Positions 41,448-50,586 of a DNA stretch of 64,000 nt are shown here, in pieces. This DNA comes from an uncultured bacterium (lineage in GTDB: Bacteria > Bacillota > Clostridia > Lachnospirales > Lachnospiraceae), in the NCBI GenBank assembly GCA_905215775.1, contig CAJMRM010000008.1, positions 1-64,000 of the forward strand, read 5' to 3'. A model generated the notes under the pieces. The model made no database searches. It was not told the origin of the DNA and worked only from the letters and a program-made list of their open reading frames with translations. A program made the position numbers and the translations under genes. Position 1 is the first letter of the stretch, and the number at the start of each line of letters is the position of its first letter.

Positions 41448-44261
41448 TCAACTTTTTCTGACATTTTTCACAAGTTCTTTATACGTCTGTGTAACGCTCT
41501 CCGGGATCTCCTCCATATCCTTTTTCAGTATGGAGCCGATCCTCTTATAAGCCCTGTGCAGCTTCTCCATGCTTCCCTGGTCCCCGCACGCCATCAGCAG
41601 GCCGGCCTGGGCCTGCTCCATATACGGCGAAAGCTCCAGGGCTTTCTGGAACGCCAGGGCCGCTGTCTCCGGCTTTCCCTCCCTCCGGTACTCTTCTCCA
41701 AGATACGCCAGGCCCCTGGCAAACCATATCTCATAAAAGTTCCGCCTTTCCAAAGCCCATGCGCTTCCCTTTCTGGACAGGAAAGGGGAGGAGGCGAACC
41801 GGAACAGGCTTGCCTGCATGGACCGGATCCGCTCTGCATCCTTTGCCATAGCCGCCGCCACAAGGTCCTCTCCCCGGGACAGCTCTGTATACACCCTTCC
41901 CGGATTCAGGGAATATTTTTTTCCGGCATAGACCAGAAGATCCCCCAGCCCCCATGGAGCCAGGCTCCTCCTTATGCTGGAAAGCAGATTATGGAAGGAG
42001 GCGACCTCATTGGCCGGAAGCCGGTCCGTATCCCAGAGCGTCTCTAAAAGCTCCTCCCGGGTAAAGCCCCTGGAGCCGTTTAAGGCCAGAAACGCCATAC
42101 ATTCCCTGACCTTTCTGCTCCTCCACCGAACCTCCTCCCCCGTCTCCAGGATCAGCGTCCGAAAGCTGCCGAAGCAGACGACGAACAGGCTGTATTCTCC
42201 CTCAGAGCCTTCATAGCCGCGTTCCCTGGCTAACATCAGGCGGTACAGCATCTCCCGGATCCTCTCTGGAAAAATATCCGGATCCATACGCAGACGCCGG
42301 GCCTGTCTGAATACCAGATCCAGATCCTTAAGGGCCGCCTTATGATCTGCCGTCCCCAGATTCCGAAGGCCGGTAAAGATAAAGGCTGTCAGAGCGCTGA
42401 AGGAGCCCGCCGAATTTTTCTTTAAGATCCCGGCCAGCTCCAGCTCCCTTCCATATTCATCCTCTGAAGCTCTGCCGGTATCCAGAAATCTCTCCAGTCC
42501 CATTAGGATCTGCCGGGCCGCCAGAATATCCCAGGCTTCCGGACATCCGGCCGGCGCCGGAACGCGTTCCGCATCTATTTCCTGCCGCTTCTCTCCTGCG
42601 GATAGCGCCCGGCAGACCTCCTCCGCCTTTCGTCTGACGCCGGTTTCCTTCAGTGCCGCCGGATCCCCATAGCTCTCACCGGCCTCCGCCAGCTTTCCCG
42701 CCAGTCCTCTGGCTTCTCTTAAAGCGCCGCAGAAAATAAGACATTTCAGCCTGGCATATTCCAGAAGGAGCTCTTCCTTCCCAAAAGGCGGGACCCCGGC
42801 GGCGGCTTTCTCCGCTTCCCGAAGCGCCTCCCGGCCCTTTCCCTCCTCCAGCATCCACTCCAGCTTTCGGATCATAAGCTCCGCATATGCATTCTTCCTT
42901 CCGGCGGCCTCTGCCCTTTTCATGCCCTGGTCCAGAGCTTCAAAGGCCCTCCTGTCTTCTCCCACTGCCTTCCGGCAAAGAGCCGCTGTGAGAAAGGCGC
43001 CCGGCGTTATATTTTCCTTCCCGGCCTCCATGGAATCCATAAGACCGATCCACTTTCTCATCCGGTCATGGTCTCCCGCCTCAAGAAGAGAACGTCTCTC
43101 CCTTTCTGCCGCCTCAGAAAACAGCGCCCCGCTGCGGGCCCGGACGGCGTATTCCGCCGCCAGGTCTCCACGCTCCGCATCCAGATAATACCGGGCTGCC
43201 AAAGCACACCGCCGCCGGCGCTCCCCTTCATCCATCCGTTCCGTCAGACGGTTTCTGAACACCCGGGGAATATGGCCCGACCGCTCTGCCGCTCCGGGAT
43301 CCTGGATCAGCAGCCCCAGAGAAAATGCCTCTTCCAGAAGCTCCCTCCCGTTTTCCGTCTCTGCCGCCGCGCAGCAGACGCCGCAGGAGAGCCTGTCCAG
43401 CACCGAGGTCTTTTCCAGAAAGCCTTCCAGCTCCTTAGGAAGCCCCGGGATCACCTCCCAGTCAATGAGATCATAAATTCCGGACCAGCGGCAGAGCTCC
43501 TCCACAGGGGCATCGGGCAGAAATCCTTCCTTCTCCTTCAGATATCTGTAAAGCAGGAATGTCCCTGCCGGCCAGCCTTCCAGGAAACCGCCGATCCGGG
43601 CTGCCAGGCTCTCTTCCTCCCTGTCCGGCGCCAGACCATCGAAAATACGGGCTGTTTCCTCTGCTGAAAAAGCCAGATCTCCGCAGGAAAGGACCATGGC
43701 CTTGCCAGCTGTCAGAAATCTCAGGGTAAATTCCGGGATCCGTCCCCGGGTAGAAATGAAGATCCTCATGCCCTGGGGAAGCTCTCCTATTAAGCCAGAA
43801 AGGATCAGGAGTACCGGCCTGGCCCCAAGGGTCTGGAAATCATCCAGCATCAGCATAAGCTTTCTCCCATTCAGGGCCTTCGTCAGGGAATACGCCAGCT
43901 CTCTCCCCAGCCTCTGATAAAAGTCATCCTCTTCCCAAAAGGTCTCCGGCCCCTGTCTCCGGCGGACCTCCTCCGGGCTCCAGGAAAATTCCGGCACCGC
44001 CGTTTCCAGTGAGGCGGTCAGAGTTTCCAGAAAGGCGGTATCCACATTATCGTCTCCATCCAGGCGGTACCAGGCGCTGGGTGCTTCAGAGCTCCCGGCG
44101 CACAGCCCCATCAGAGCCGTTTTTCCATAACCGGAAGGCGCGCATAGGATTGTCAGCTTTTTATCCGAGCGGCTGAGCCTCTGTACCAGCTCTTCCCTGG
44201 GAATAAAATATTCTGCCGCTTTCGGTTTTATGATCTTTGCGTTCCTTCGGATCCACTTCAT
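41448..44261 (-). CDS. SARP/MalT-like STAND transcriptional activator
   Basis: 937 residues. An N-terminal STAND NTPase has Walker A APSGYGKT (41-48) and Walker B LMLMLDD (about 133-139). A long helical repeat region (about 330-680) follows, then an OmpR-type winged helix (about 690-790: WRSRKVRECMAFLALN, TREELLETLW, NLLSSIRRSL) and a C-terminal bacterial transcriptional activator (BTAD) helical domain (about 795-937) as in SARP regulators. It lies immediately upstream of the CIS sheath gene in the same direction and has its own promoter and a terminator before it. The natural inference is that it activates the CIS. The ribosome binding site is weak. Confidence 0.85.
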   Translation of the reverse strand: MKWIRRNAKIIKPKAAEYFIPREELVQRLSRSDKKLTILCAPSGYGKTALMGLCAGSSEAPSAWYRLDGDDNVDTAFLETLTASLETAVPEFSWSPEEVRRRQGPETFWEEDDFYQRLGRELAYSLTKALNGRKLMLMLDDFQTLGARPVLLILSGLIGELPQGMRIFISTRGRIPEFTLRFLTAGKAMVLSCGDLAFSAEETARIFDGLAPDREEESLAARIGGFLEGWPAGTFLLYRYLKEKEGFLPDAPVEELCRWSGIYDLIDWEVIPGLPKELEGFLEKTSVLDRLSCGVCCAAAETENGRELLEEAFSLGLLIQDPGAAERSGHIPRVFRNRLTERMDEGERRRRCALAARYYLDAERGDLAAEYAVRARSGALFSEAAERERRSLLEAGDHDRMRKWIGLMDSMEAGKENITPGAFLTAALCRKAVGEDRRAFEALDQGMKRAEAAGRKNAYAELMIRKLEWMLEEGKGREALREAEKAAAGVPPFGKEELLLEYARLKCLIFCGALREARGLAGKLAEAGESYGDPAALKETGVRRKAEEVCRALSAGEKRQEIDAERVPAPAGCPEAWDILAARQILMGLERFLDTGRASEDEYGRELELAGILKKNSAGSFSALTAFIFTGLRNLGTADHKAALKDLDLVFRQARRLRMDPDIFPERIREMLYRLMLARERGYEGSEGEYSLFVVCFGSFRTLILETGEEVRWRSRKVRECMAFLALNGSRGFTREELLETLWDTDRLPANEVASFHNLLSSIRRSLAPWGLGDLLVYAGKKYSLNPGRVYTELSRGEDLVAAAMAKDAERIRSMQASLFRFASSPFLSRKGSAWALERRNFYEIWFARGLAYLGEEYRREGKPETAALAFQKALELSPYMEQAQAGLLMACGDQGSMEKLHRAYKRIGSILKKDMEEIPESVTQTYKELVKNVRKS

Positions 44262-44298
44262 TTTCTATTTATTTCCCCAAATTTCTACAATTTGCTTT

Positions 44299-44327
44299 AT
44301 CTTACATCCTTGCCAGAATGTTGTCAA
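44299..44327 (-). promoter_or_regulatory. Sigma-70 promoter of the SARP-type regulator
   Basis: On the minus strand TTGACA (44322-44327) and TAAGAT (44299-44304) are 17 bases apart, about 40 bases upstream of the ATG of the regulator. Confidence 0.65.
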
Positions 44328-44401
44328 TAGAGTGGGCTCCAATGATATGTTTTCATGCCCGAACCATGTATACGCCCCTGTCCCAGCACTCCTTCCCTCA
44401 T

Positions 44402-44431
44402 AAAAAGCCTCCGGCTGGGGCGGCCGGAGGC
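44402..44431 (-). terminator. Rho-independent terminator after the acid-sugar operon
   Basis: On the minus strand GCCTCCGGC pairs with GCCGGAGGC (nine pairs) around a seven-base loop, followed by TTTTT. It lies just after the SAF-domain oxidoreductase gene and insulates the CIS regulator from it. Confidence 0.85.
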
Positions 44432-44474
44432 TCATATAAAATATGGGTATATATAATAGGAGGTTTTTATTGTT

Positions 44475-45842
44475 TTATAATTTCAGTCCTTCTGCATACA
44501 GCCGGTACGTTTCCAGGCCGGACAGGTCCACATCCTCCAGAGTCACCGGAACTCCCGCCTTCACATCACGCAGGAGAACGGCTCCGTTTAAAAGATAAAA
44601 CGGCGCGGCGCTGCCCACCGCCTTCCTCTCCAGAAGCTCCGGCGTCAGGCCGTCGATCTCATGGTGATGGCCATGGACCGCAAGGACCGTCCCTGCCAGG
44701 ATATCTCTCTGGGCCACGCCGGCAAGTACCGATACCTGGCGGCATTCGCTGTGGGTGCCGATCCCCATGAGATCTCCCTCCAGGATGGAGACCGGAGTTT
44801 CCAGCCCCATATAGTGGTAGGGATGGTAAATACAGCAGTATTTTCCATTGCGGCTCATCACATGGCCCTTGCCCTTTAAGATCTCCCACATTTTTTCATT
44901 CTCGCAGCGGACAATGATGAATTCGCCGCCGCAGAAGCTGGCCTCATCCTTTTCCCGGAGGTTGTAGAACACATCCACAACCCCGGTCTGGTCCAGGATC
45001 CCGCCGTCCTCTCTGGGGATGAAGATATTGGCCAGCTCGCTGACCCTGGCCATGGGATAGCTTAAGAACGGGGAGGCCGGAACCAGGCCGGTGATGTTGG
45101 ATACCAGGTTCATCTCGCAAAGATCTGCAGAGATCACCTCCGCATATCTGCCCAGCAGCTTTTTCCGGGCCTCCAGGGTTTCCGTTCCTTCATAATGCCA
45201 GCAATCCAGGAGCTCCGGAAGCTTTTCCGGCTCGCTGTTTCCGTCCAGGTACTGGAAGATGCCGGTTTCCCTGTCCCAGACCATATCGTATTCACTGGAT
45301 TTTCCTGCGGCCACCACCTCAAGTCCCAAAAGCTTTGCCCAGGAGTACAGATCCAGAAGGTTTCTCGGCTGGTCTCCGTTTACCAGGGCATACACCGCAT
45401 GGTTTTCCTCCGCAGTCTGGTTCAGCAAAGGCCCGCAGACGCTGTCCGTTTCCTTGGAGACCATATACACATTGATCCCCTTTCTTAACGCCCTTAAGGC
45501 CGCGTCAGCGCTCACCGCCGTGTTTCCAGTACATTCCACCAGCGCCGTGATCCCGCATTCCGTCACCAGACGGTAATCGTCCACGATCAGGACCGCATTT
45601 TCCGGAGCACTTTCTATGGCCTCCTGGTTCCCGCACACAACGATCCTCGTCTCATCATAGCCGATCTCCTTCAGCACGGACAGGCACTCGTCCGTATGTC
45701 TGGAGCAGATGACCCGCAGCTCCAGATGGGCCACTGTGGGGATCTGGGCCAGCAGTGTATATCCGTACCCCTTTGTGGCTCCCACCACGCCGACCCGGGA
45801 GATTTTTCCTGATTTATCATTGAGAAGATTTGTATAATCCAT
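44475..45842 (-). CDS. SAF-domain NAD(P)-dependent oxidoreductase (homoserine dehydrogenase-like)
   Basis: 455 residues. A Rossmann-type N-terminus (VGVVGATKGYGYTLL, residues about 18-32; VLIVDDYRLVTECG; ECTGNTAVSADAALRAL) leads to a homoserine-dehydrogenase-like catalytic middle. The C-terminal region (about 380-450: AGTVLAVHGHHHEIDGL, SAAPFYLLNGAVLLRDV, in key parts) is SAF-like. Such proteins occur in sugar-acid and polyol clusters, often with DUF1537 kinases, but their reaction is not settled. It is third in the operon after GntP permease and alcohol dehydrogenase. AAAGGAG precedes its ATG. Confidence 0.8.
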   Translation of the reverse strand: MDYTNLLNDKSGKISRVGVVGATKGYGYTLLAQIPTVAHLELRVICSRHTDECLSVLKEIGYDETRIVVCGNQEAIESAPENAVLIVDDYRLVTECGITALVECTGNTAVSADAALRALRKGINVYMVSKETDSVCGPLLNQTAEENHAVYALVNGDQPRNLLDLYSWAKLLGLEVVAAGKSSEYDMVWDRETGIFQYLDGNSEPEKLPELLDCWHYEGTETLEARKKLLGRYAEVISADLCEMNLVSNITGLVPASPFLSYPMARVSELANIFIPREDGGILDQTGVVDVFYNLREKDEASFCGGEFIIVRCENEKMWEILKGKGHVMSRNGKYCCIYHPYHYMGLETPVSILEGDLMGIGTHSECRQVSVLAGVAQRDILAGTVLAVHGHHHEIDGLTPELLERKAVGSAAPFYLLNGAVLLRDVKAGVPVTLEDVDLSGLETYRLYAEGLKL

Positions 45843-45860
45843 ATGTTCTGCTCCTTTTCT

Positions 45861-46850
45861 TTATGGACGGAATACGATCTTGATCGCCGCATCGTCCTTA
45901 TCTGCCAGATCAAAGCCGGCCCGGATGTCGTCCAGCCGGAATTCATTGGTGATCAGCGGACGGATCTTCACACTGCCCTGGATAATGGGCCGCAGGGTAT
46001 CGGGAACCCATACGTACCGTTCCTGCCAGGTATGATGGACCAGACAGGTATTCACGAATTCCAGGCCGTCATCATGCCACCGGCTGATATTCAAATTCAC
46101 CGGGGTGGTCACCCAGCTGTAAAACACAAACTTTCCATTGTGGCGGATCATGGCGCTGGCCGCATTGAAGGACTCTGCCGTTCCGGCAGCCTCCACCACC
46201 ACGTCGGCTCCTCTTCCGCCGGTCAGTGCCTTTACCCGGGCCACCGGATCCTCCTCCCTGGAGTTGATGACAACGTCGGCTCCCAGGGACTTTGCCAGAT
46301 CCAGCTTTCCATCCAGCACATCCACCACGATCACCTGGTAAGCCCCCTTCAGCCGGGAGCACTGGGCAATGATCTGGCCCGCAAAGCCGCCTCCCATGAC
46401 CACCACCGTATCGCCCAGCTGGACGCCGGTATGAAGTCCGGAGAACATGGCACAGGCCGTGGGCTCTCCCAAGGCCGCAATATCCATATCTAACCCCTCG
46501 GGCACCGGCTGCAGCTGGAAGCTTTTGGCCTTAAAATAGTCTGCGAAGTTATTGTTCCATCCAAAGGCCATGACCTGGTCTCCTACCTTGTAATCGCTGA
46601 CGCGGCTTCCCACAGCCACCACCGTGCCGCCGCTCTCGTGGCCTAAGAGGAAGGGAAATTCCGGCGGCTGGCGGAATTCTGCCGTCTGGGGCGGAAGGAA
46701 GCCCCGGTAGAAGCTTTTATCGGATCCGCAGATTCCCATCATATGATTTTTTACAATGATGTCCTCTTCTCCGCATTCCAGCTCCCGCTGGATCAGTTCA
46801 ATGTCATATGCCTTATTTAGTCTGGCGGCTCTTGTGATAAATTTTTCCAT
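45861..46850 (-). CDS. Zinc-dependent medium-chain alcohol/polyol dehydrogenase
   Basis: 329 residues. The catalytic zinc ligands are in GICGSD (Cys) and LGHESGG (His, Glu), and the cofactor-binding glycine motif is VVVMGGGFAGQIIAQC. The structural-zinc loop with four cysteines is missing, as in several sorbitol/threonine-dehydrogenase-like members. It probably oxidises a hydroxyl of a sugar acid or polyol using NAD(P)+. It is located between the GntP permease and the SAF oxidoreductase in the sigma-54-controlled operon, so it may make the 3-oxo acid used by the kinase-aldolase. AAAGGA precedes the ATG. Confidence 0.85.
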   Translation of the reverse strand: MEKFITRAARLNKAYDIELIQRELECGEEDIIVKNHMMGICGSDKSFYRGFLPPQTAEFRQPPEFPFLLGHESGGTVVAVGSRVSDYKVGDQVMAFGWNNNFADYFKAKSFQLQPVPEGLDMDIAALGEPTACAMFSGLHTGVQLGDTVVVMGGGFAGQIIAQCSRLKGAYQVIVVDVLDGKLDLAKSLGADVVINSREEDPVARVKALTGGRGADVVVEAAGTAESFNAASAMIRHNGKFVFYSWVTTPVNLNISRWHDDGLEFVNTCLVHHTWQERYVWVPDTLRPIIQGSVKIRPLITNEFRLDDIRAGFDLADKDDAAIKIVFRP

Positions 46851-46958
46851 TTTAATTTCCTTTCTGCGGCTCCAGAGAACCGCCTTGCAATGAAAGGGGC
46901 AGGCGCCGTACCGTATGCAGACACGCGGCTGTTTCCGTACGCTCCGCCCCCGGTATGT

Positions 46959-48284
46959 TTAGATCACATGCAGGGCCGCCAGCAGGCAGGTCACTGCCGC
47001 TCCCACAAAGCCGGCCACTGTGGATGCGCCGCCTACGGCGCGGATTCCCTGGTTCACATCCATATTGGACATGGAAACTGTTACCCAGAAGCCAGAGGAA
47101 TTGGCATGCTTAAACATCAGTGCGCCGGTGCCGCAGGCCAGGAATGCCGCCACCGGAGAGATTCCCAGGGTGGCCAGCATGGGCTCCACAAGAGCCGCTG
47201 CCGTCATAACGCCCAGAGAGTTGGAGCCTGTCACCACATGGATGATGGCTGCAATGATAATGGGGATCAGAATAGCCGGGAATGCAGACTGGGCGATCAC
47301 CTCTGCGATCTTTTCCGCAACCCCTGCATTTTTCACGAAGGTAGCCAGGGCTCCGCCCATGCCGGTCACGATAATGGGCATGGCCGCCGCGTTGATGCCG
47401 TCGTTGACCCAGTCGTTTAACACCTTTTTGCTCTTCCAGTCCTTACCGGTCAGCAGAAGAGAAAGGATACAGCCTGTAAAGAGAGCTGCCAGCGGGCTGC
47501 CGATGAACGCGCAGAAATTGGCGATCTGTGTATCCGGCACCAGGACCGATGCCGCCGTATTCACAAAGATCAGCGCCAGCGGGAACAGAATCGGAAGCAG
47601 GGACTTTGAAAGAGACGGAAGCTTCATCTTCTCTGCCTCTCTGGCGGCTGTCAGGAATTCCTCCTTGGGCGCCACCGGTGTCTTTAAGGTCATGCAGTAA
47701 AGGGTAGCCGCGATCACGCTTGGAACTGCCACAATGGCTCCCCAGAGGATCGCCTGGCCCAGCGGAACGTTCAGTAAAGCAGCGGCAGATACCGGACCCG
47801 GGGTAGGCGGCACAAGAGAAGCCGTCACCAGGGCTCCCAGATAAAGAGCCGTGCCGTAGCTCATCATGGACTTCTTCGTCTGTACGGCCAGCATGGATAC
47901 GATGGGGATCAGAAGGATCACCACGGTATCGGCCCAGATCGGGATTCCGAGGATGGCAGAGCTCAGTGCAATGGCCCAGATCATGTGCTTTTCACCCACA
48001 AGACCAATGGCCCATTTGGTGATCCGGATGGCTGCGCCCGTCTTTTCGAGCACCGTACCCATGGTACAGCCCAGGAAGATGACGATGGCCACGCTTTTAA
48101 TGGTTCCCGAGAAGCCGCTGTTGATGGTACCCTCGATCTCCTGCCACGGAGTTCCCAACGCAATGGCCAGGATAAACGCCGACAGGAGGATTCCCATGGC
48201 GGCATTGACTTTGCACTTGGAGATCAGCACGATCATCAGAACGATCACCAATGCAAACACGATCAGTACGTACGATGTTGACAT
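46959..48284 (-). CDS. GntP family sugar-acid permease
   Basis: 441 residues and about twelve to fourteen hydrophobic segments. The GntP/gluconate permease pattern is visible: MGILLSAFILAIALG, GFSGTIKSVAIVIFLGCTMG, PTPGPVSAAALL, VTGMGGALATFVKNAG and VTGSNSLGVMTAAAL. The family imports gluconate and other aldonic acids with protons. Given the DUF1537 fusion and dehydrogenases alongside, a four-carbon acid sugar such as threonate or erythronate is a plausible substrate. It has its own -24/-12 promoter (48327-48342), and AAGGGGG precedes its ATG. Confidence 0.9.
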   Translation of the reverse strand: MSTSYVLIVFALVIVLMIVLISKCKVNAAMGILLSAFILAIALGTPWQEIEGTINSGFSGTIKSVAIVIFLGCTMGTVLEKTGAAIRITKWAIGLVGEKHMIWAIALSSAILGIPIWADTVVILLIPIVSMLAVQTKKSMMSYGTALYLGALVTASLVPPTPGPVSAAALLNVPLGQAILWGAIVAVPSVIAATLYCMTLKTPVAPKEEFLTAAREAEKMKLPSLSKSLLPILFPLALIFVNTAASVLVPDTQIANFCAFIGSPLAALFTGCILSLLLTGKDWKSKKVLNDWVNDGINAAAMPIIVTGMGGALATFVKNAGVAEKIAEVIAQSAFPAILIPIIIAAIIHVVTGSNSLGVMTAAALVEPMLATLGISPVAAFLACGTGALMFKHANSSGFWVTVSMSNMDVNQGIRAVGGASTVAGFVGAAVTCLLAALHVI

Positions 48285-48326
48285 AAGTCAAACCCCCTTT
48301 TGTATTTTTCAGATACCCATTTAAAA

Positions 48327-48342
48327 AGCAATCTTTATGCCA
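48327..48342 (-). promoter_or_regulatory. Sigma-54 (-24/-12) promoter of the GntP operon
   Basis: The minus strand reads TGGCATAAAGATTGCT: GG and GC separated by exactly ten bases, matching TGGCAY-N5-TTGCW. It lies 43 bases upstream of the permease start and is nearly identical to the promoter at 50587-50602. Confidence 0.85.
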
Positions 48343-48454
48343 ACCTCTTTCTGCCGCATGGATTTTCTTTTTCTTTCCCCGGTGTCCTTTGTTTATCATG
48401 GATCTTCTTTCAGCTTCCTGTTTCCGGATCTTGTGCAGAATGCGCACAGTTTTG

Positions 48455-48486
48455 TTGCATAACCGTCGCATCGCATCGTTTTGCAT
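48455..48486. promoter_or_regulatory. TTGCAT/TCGCAT repeat cluster (likely activator binding sites)
   Basis: TTGCAT at 48455 and 48481 and TCGCAT at 48466 and 48471 lie about 115-150 bases upstream of the GntP -24/-12 promoter, a typical distance for a sigma-54 enhancer. The same hexamer recurs at 50478-50525 on the other side of the regulator. Confidence 0.55.
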
Positions 48487-48488
48487 CA

Positions 48489-50456
48489 TTATTTCACCAC
48501 TGCATCATCCTCCCCGTACCCTTTTAATCCGATTCCGTATTTTTTCATTTTTCTCCACAGGGTGGACCGGTCCATCCTCAGGAGTCCGGCGGCCTTTGTA
48601 CGGTTCCCCCCGCACTGGTCCAGAGCTTCTGCGATCCGCTCCTGCTCCGTTCTTCCATTGTCCCCAGACGGCGCGCAGCCCGCCGGGCCTCCGTGACCGG
48701 CTCCCGCTTCTGCCGGACCGCCGGCCTCCAGATCCCTGGGGTACAGGGCGCGTTTCAGATCCGTTTTTGTGAGGCTTCTGCCGTCCCCGAGGACCAGGGC
48801 ACGTTCTGCAATATTCCTCAGCTCCCGGATGTTCCCCATAAAGGGATACTGGTACAGCAGCTCCAGGGCTTCCGGTTCCGGCTCCGGCGCCCGCACGCCC
48901 ATGTCCTGGCAGAGCCTTTTCAGCAGGTGGCAGAACAAAAATTCCACGTCTCTTTCCCTCTGCCTGAGCGGCGGCAAAAACAGGCGCAGGACATCCAGCC
49001 GGTACATCAGATCCTTCCGGAAACCGCCTTCCCCGGACAGCTTTGTGATGCTCTTATTGGTGGCTGAAAGGATCCGCACATCAATGTCGATGACCTTGTT
49101 GTCGCCGATCCGGCGCACCTGCTTTTCCTGGAGAACTCTCAACAGCTTACTCTGGGTGGAAAGGGAGATCTCCTCCACCTCGTCTAAAAACAGGGTGCCG
49201 CCGTGGGCCTGTTCAAAAAGCCCCATTTTCCCTCCCCGGCTGGTACCCGTAAATGCCCCCTCCACATAGCCGAATAGCTCGCTTTCCAGCAGGTTCTCCG
49301 GCAGGGCCGCACAGTTGATGGCTACAAAGGGGCCGTTTTTCCTCCGGCTGCTGTTGTGGATGCTCTGGGCAAACAGCTCCTTGCCCGTTCCCGTTTCACC
49401 CACGATGATCACGTTGGAATCCGTAGCCGCATATCTTCTGGCTGTCTCAATGGTCTCCTCCATGGCGCGGCTCTTATGGAGGATGTCGCCGAAGGTATAT
49501 CTGGCTTTTAATCCGCGTTCACTCAGCTTTCTCCGGATTTGGCCCTCCAGGTTCTGGATCAGGGTGATATCCGAAAGACAGATCACAGCTCCGGAGATCT
49601 CCTTGTTGGCGATCACCGGACGGCAGCTCACTGACACCTTCGTCTTTGTTCCCGGGATCGTCAGGATCCTGCCGCTCTCCTCCTGTCCCCCGGCCATGAC
49701 AGCCTCAAAATCTTTATATAGGTAAGGAAGGACCGTTTTCAGCTTCCGGTCCATGAGGCTCACATCCCCGTTCATCCGTCTGGCTACCCGGTTCCTGACC
49801 CGGATCATCCCGCTCCGGTCCACATACAAAAGCCCGTCCTCGGAGGAATAAATGATCGTCTTATACATCTGCGAGACCACCCGCTCGCTGCGGATCCTGT
49901 CCACTGTGCGCACCGCCTCGTCCACAGCCCTCAGCACTGTATCATGACCGGTTTTTATGACCATAGACGGAATCCCCATATGACCCGCAAGGATGCAGGC
50001 AGAATATCCTCCGACCACAGCGCCGCAGCCCGAGGCCCGGATCCGTTCCATGGTTTCTTCCAGCTCGTCATGGAGCACCGGCGCAAACACCTCTGCGCGG
50101 ACCCCAACCATGCGGCAGATCTCCTCGGCCTCCAAAAGCTGGCTCTCAAATCCGCAGATGGCGATCTTTTCCGGATGGTAGAGCTCCCGGCATTCGATCA
50201 CCGCCCGCAGCATATCATAGCCGGAAATATCCAGGCTGATGGTGGGGATATTTTTATATCTGGCAATAGTCTTCTGGGCAGAATAGCCCCGGGCGATGAT
50301 GGCGTCATATTCATCGGCCGGAACGTCCGGCGTATCCTCTACCGTCATCACCTGGACGTCTGCATCCAGCCTCTCTTTTTCCGGATGGTGCTCCAGTACA
50401 TAATCCACGATTTTCTTCAGCTCCGGATAGGGGACGATCACTAACAGTCTTATCAT
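48489..50456 (-). CDS. PrpR-type sigma-54-dependent activator
   Basis: 655 residues: a PrpR N-terminal sensory domain (1-190), a PAS-like domain (about 195-305), an AAA+ domain with Walker A GETGTGKE (353-360) and Walker B GGTLFLDE (about 419-426), and a Fis-type HTH (GNRTKAAGLLRMDRSTLWRKM, in part, near 618-638). The sigma-54 contact loop reads GAFTGT (400-405), where GAFTGA is usual. The start MIRLL was set by AGGAGG five bases upstream; an ATG nine codons earlier lies inside a TTGCAT repeat and lacks a site. It sits between two -24/-12 promoters and should control both operons in response to a small metabolite. Confidence 0.9.
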   Translation of the reverse strand: MIRLLVIVPYPELKKIVDYVLEHHPEKERLDADVQVMTVEDTPDVPADEYDAIIARGYSAQKTIARYKNIPTISLDISGYDMLRAVIECRELYHPEKIAICGFESQLLEAEEICRMVGVRAEVFAPVLHDELEETMERIRASGCGAVVGGYSACILAGHMGIPSMVIKTGHDTVLRAVDEAVRTVDRIRSERVVSQMYKTIIYSSEDGLLYVDRSGMIRVRNRVARRMNGDVSLMDRKLKTVLPYLYKDFEAVMAGGQEESGRILTIPGTKTKVSVSCRPVIANKEISGAVICLSDITLIQNLEGQIRRKLSERGLKARYTFGDILHKSRAMEETIETARRYAATDSNVIIVGETGTGKELFAQSIHNSSRRKNGPFVAINCAALPENLLESELFGYVEGAFTGTSRGGKMGLFEQAHGGTLFLDEVEEISLSTQSKLLRVLQEKQVRRIGDNKVIDIDVRILSATNKSITKLSGEGGFRKDLMYRLDVLRLFLPPLRQRERDVEFLFCHLLKRLCQDMGVRAPEPEPEALELLYQYPFMGNIRELRNIAERALVLGDGRSLTKTDLKRALYPRDLEAGGPAEAGAGHGGPAGCAPSGDNGRTEQERIAEALDQCGGNRTKAAGLLRMDRSTLWRKMKKYGIGLKGYGEDDAVVK

Positions 50457-50477
50457 TGGCTCCTCCTGTATCTTATG

Positions 50478-50525
50478 TTGCATAATTCATTGCATTTATG
50501 TTGCATTGTTTCAAGTATACTGCAT
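50478..50525. promoter_or_regulatory. Phased TTGCAT repeats (likely activator binding sites)
   Basis: TTGCAT occurs at 50478, 50490 and 50501, with CTGCAT at 50520. The first three are 11-12 bases apart, so they lie on one face of the helix. They are 60-110 bases upstream of the -24/-12 promoter at 50587 and just upstream of the regulator start, so autoregulation is possible. Confidence 0.6.
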
Positions 50526-50586
50526 CAAAATCCGTTCCGTCAACTGCCGGGCCCGTTCCCTCCGGCGGATTTTTTCCGTTTAAGCC

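Noticed and set aside
50457..50483. Upstream ATG of the PrpR-type regulator
   Set aside because: The ATG lies in a TTGCAT repeat with no ribosome binding site, while AGGAGG precedes the ATG at 50456.
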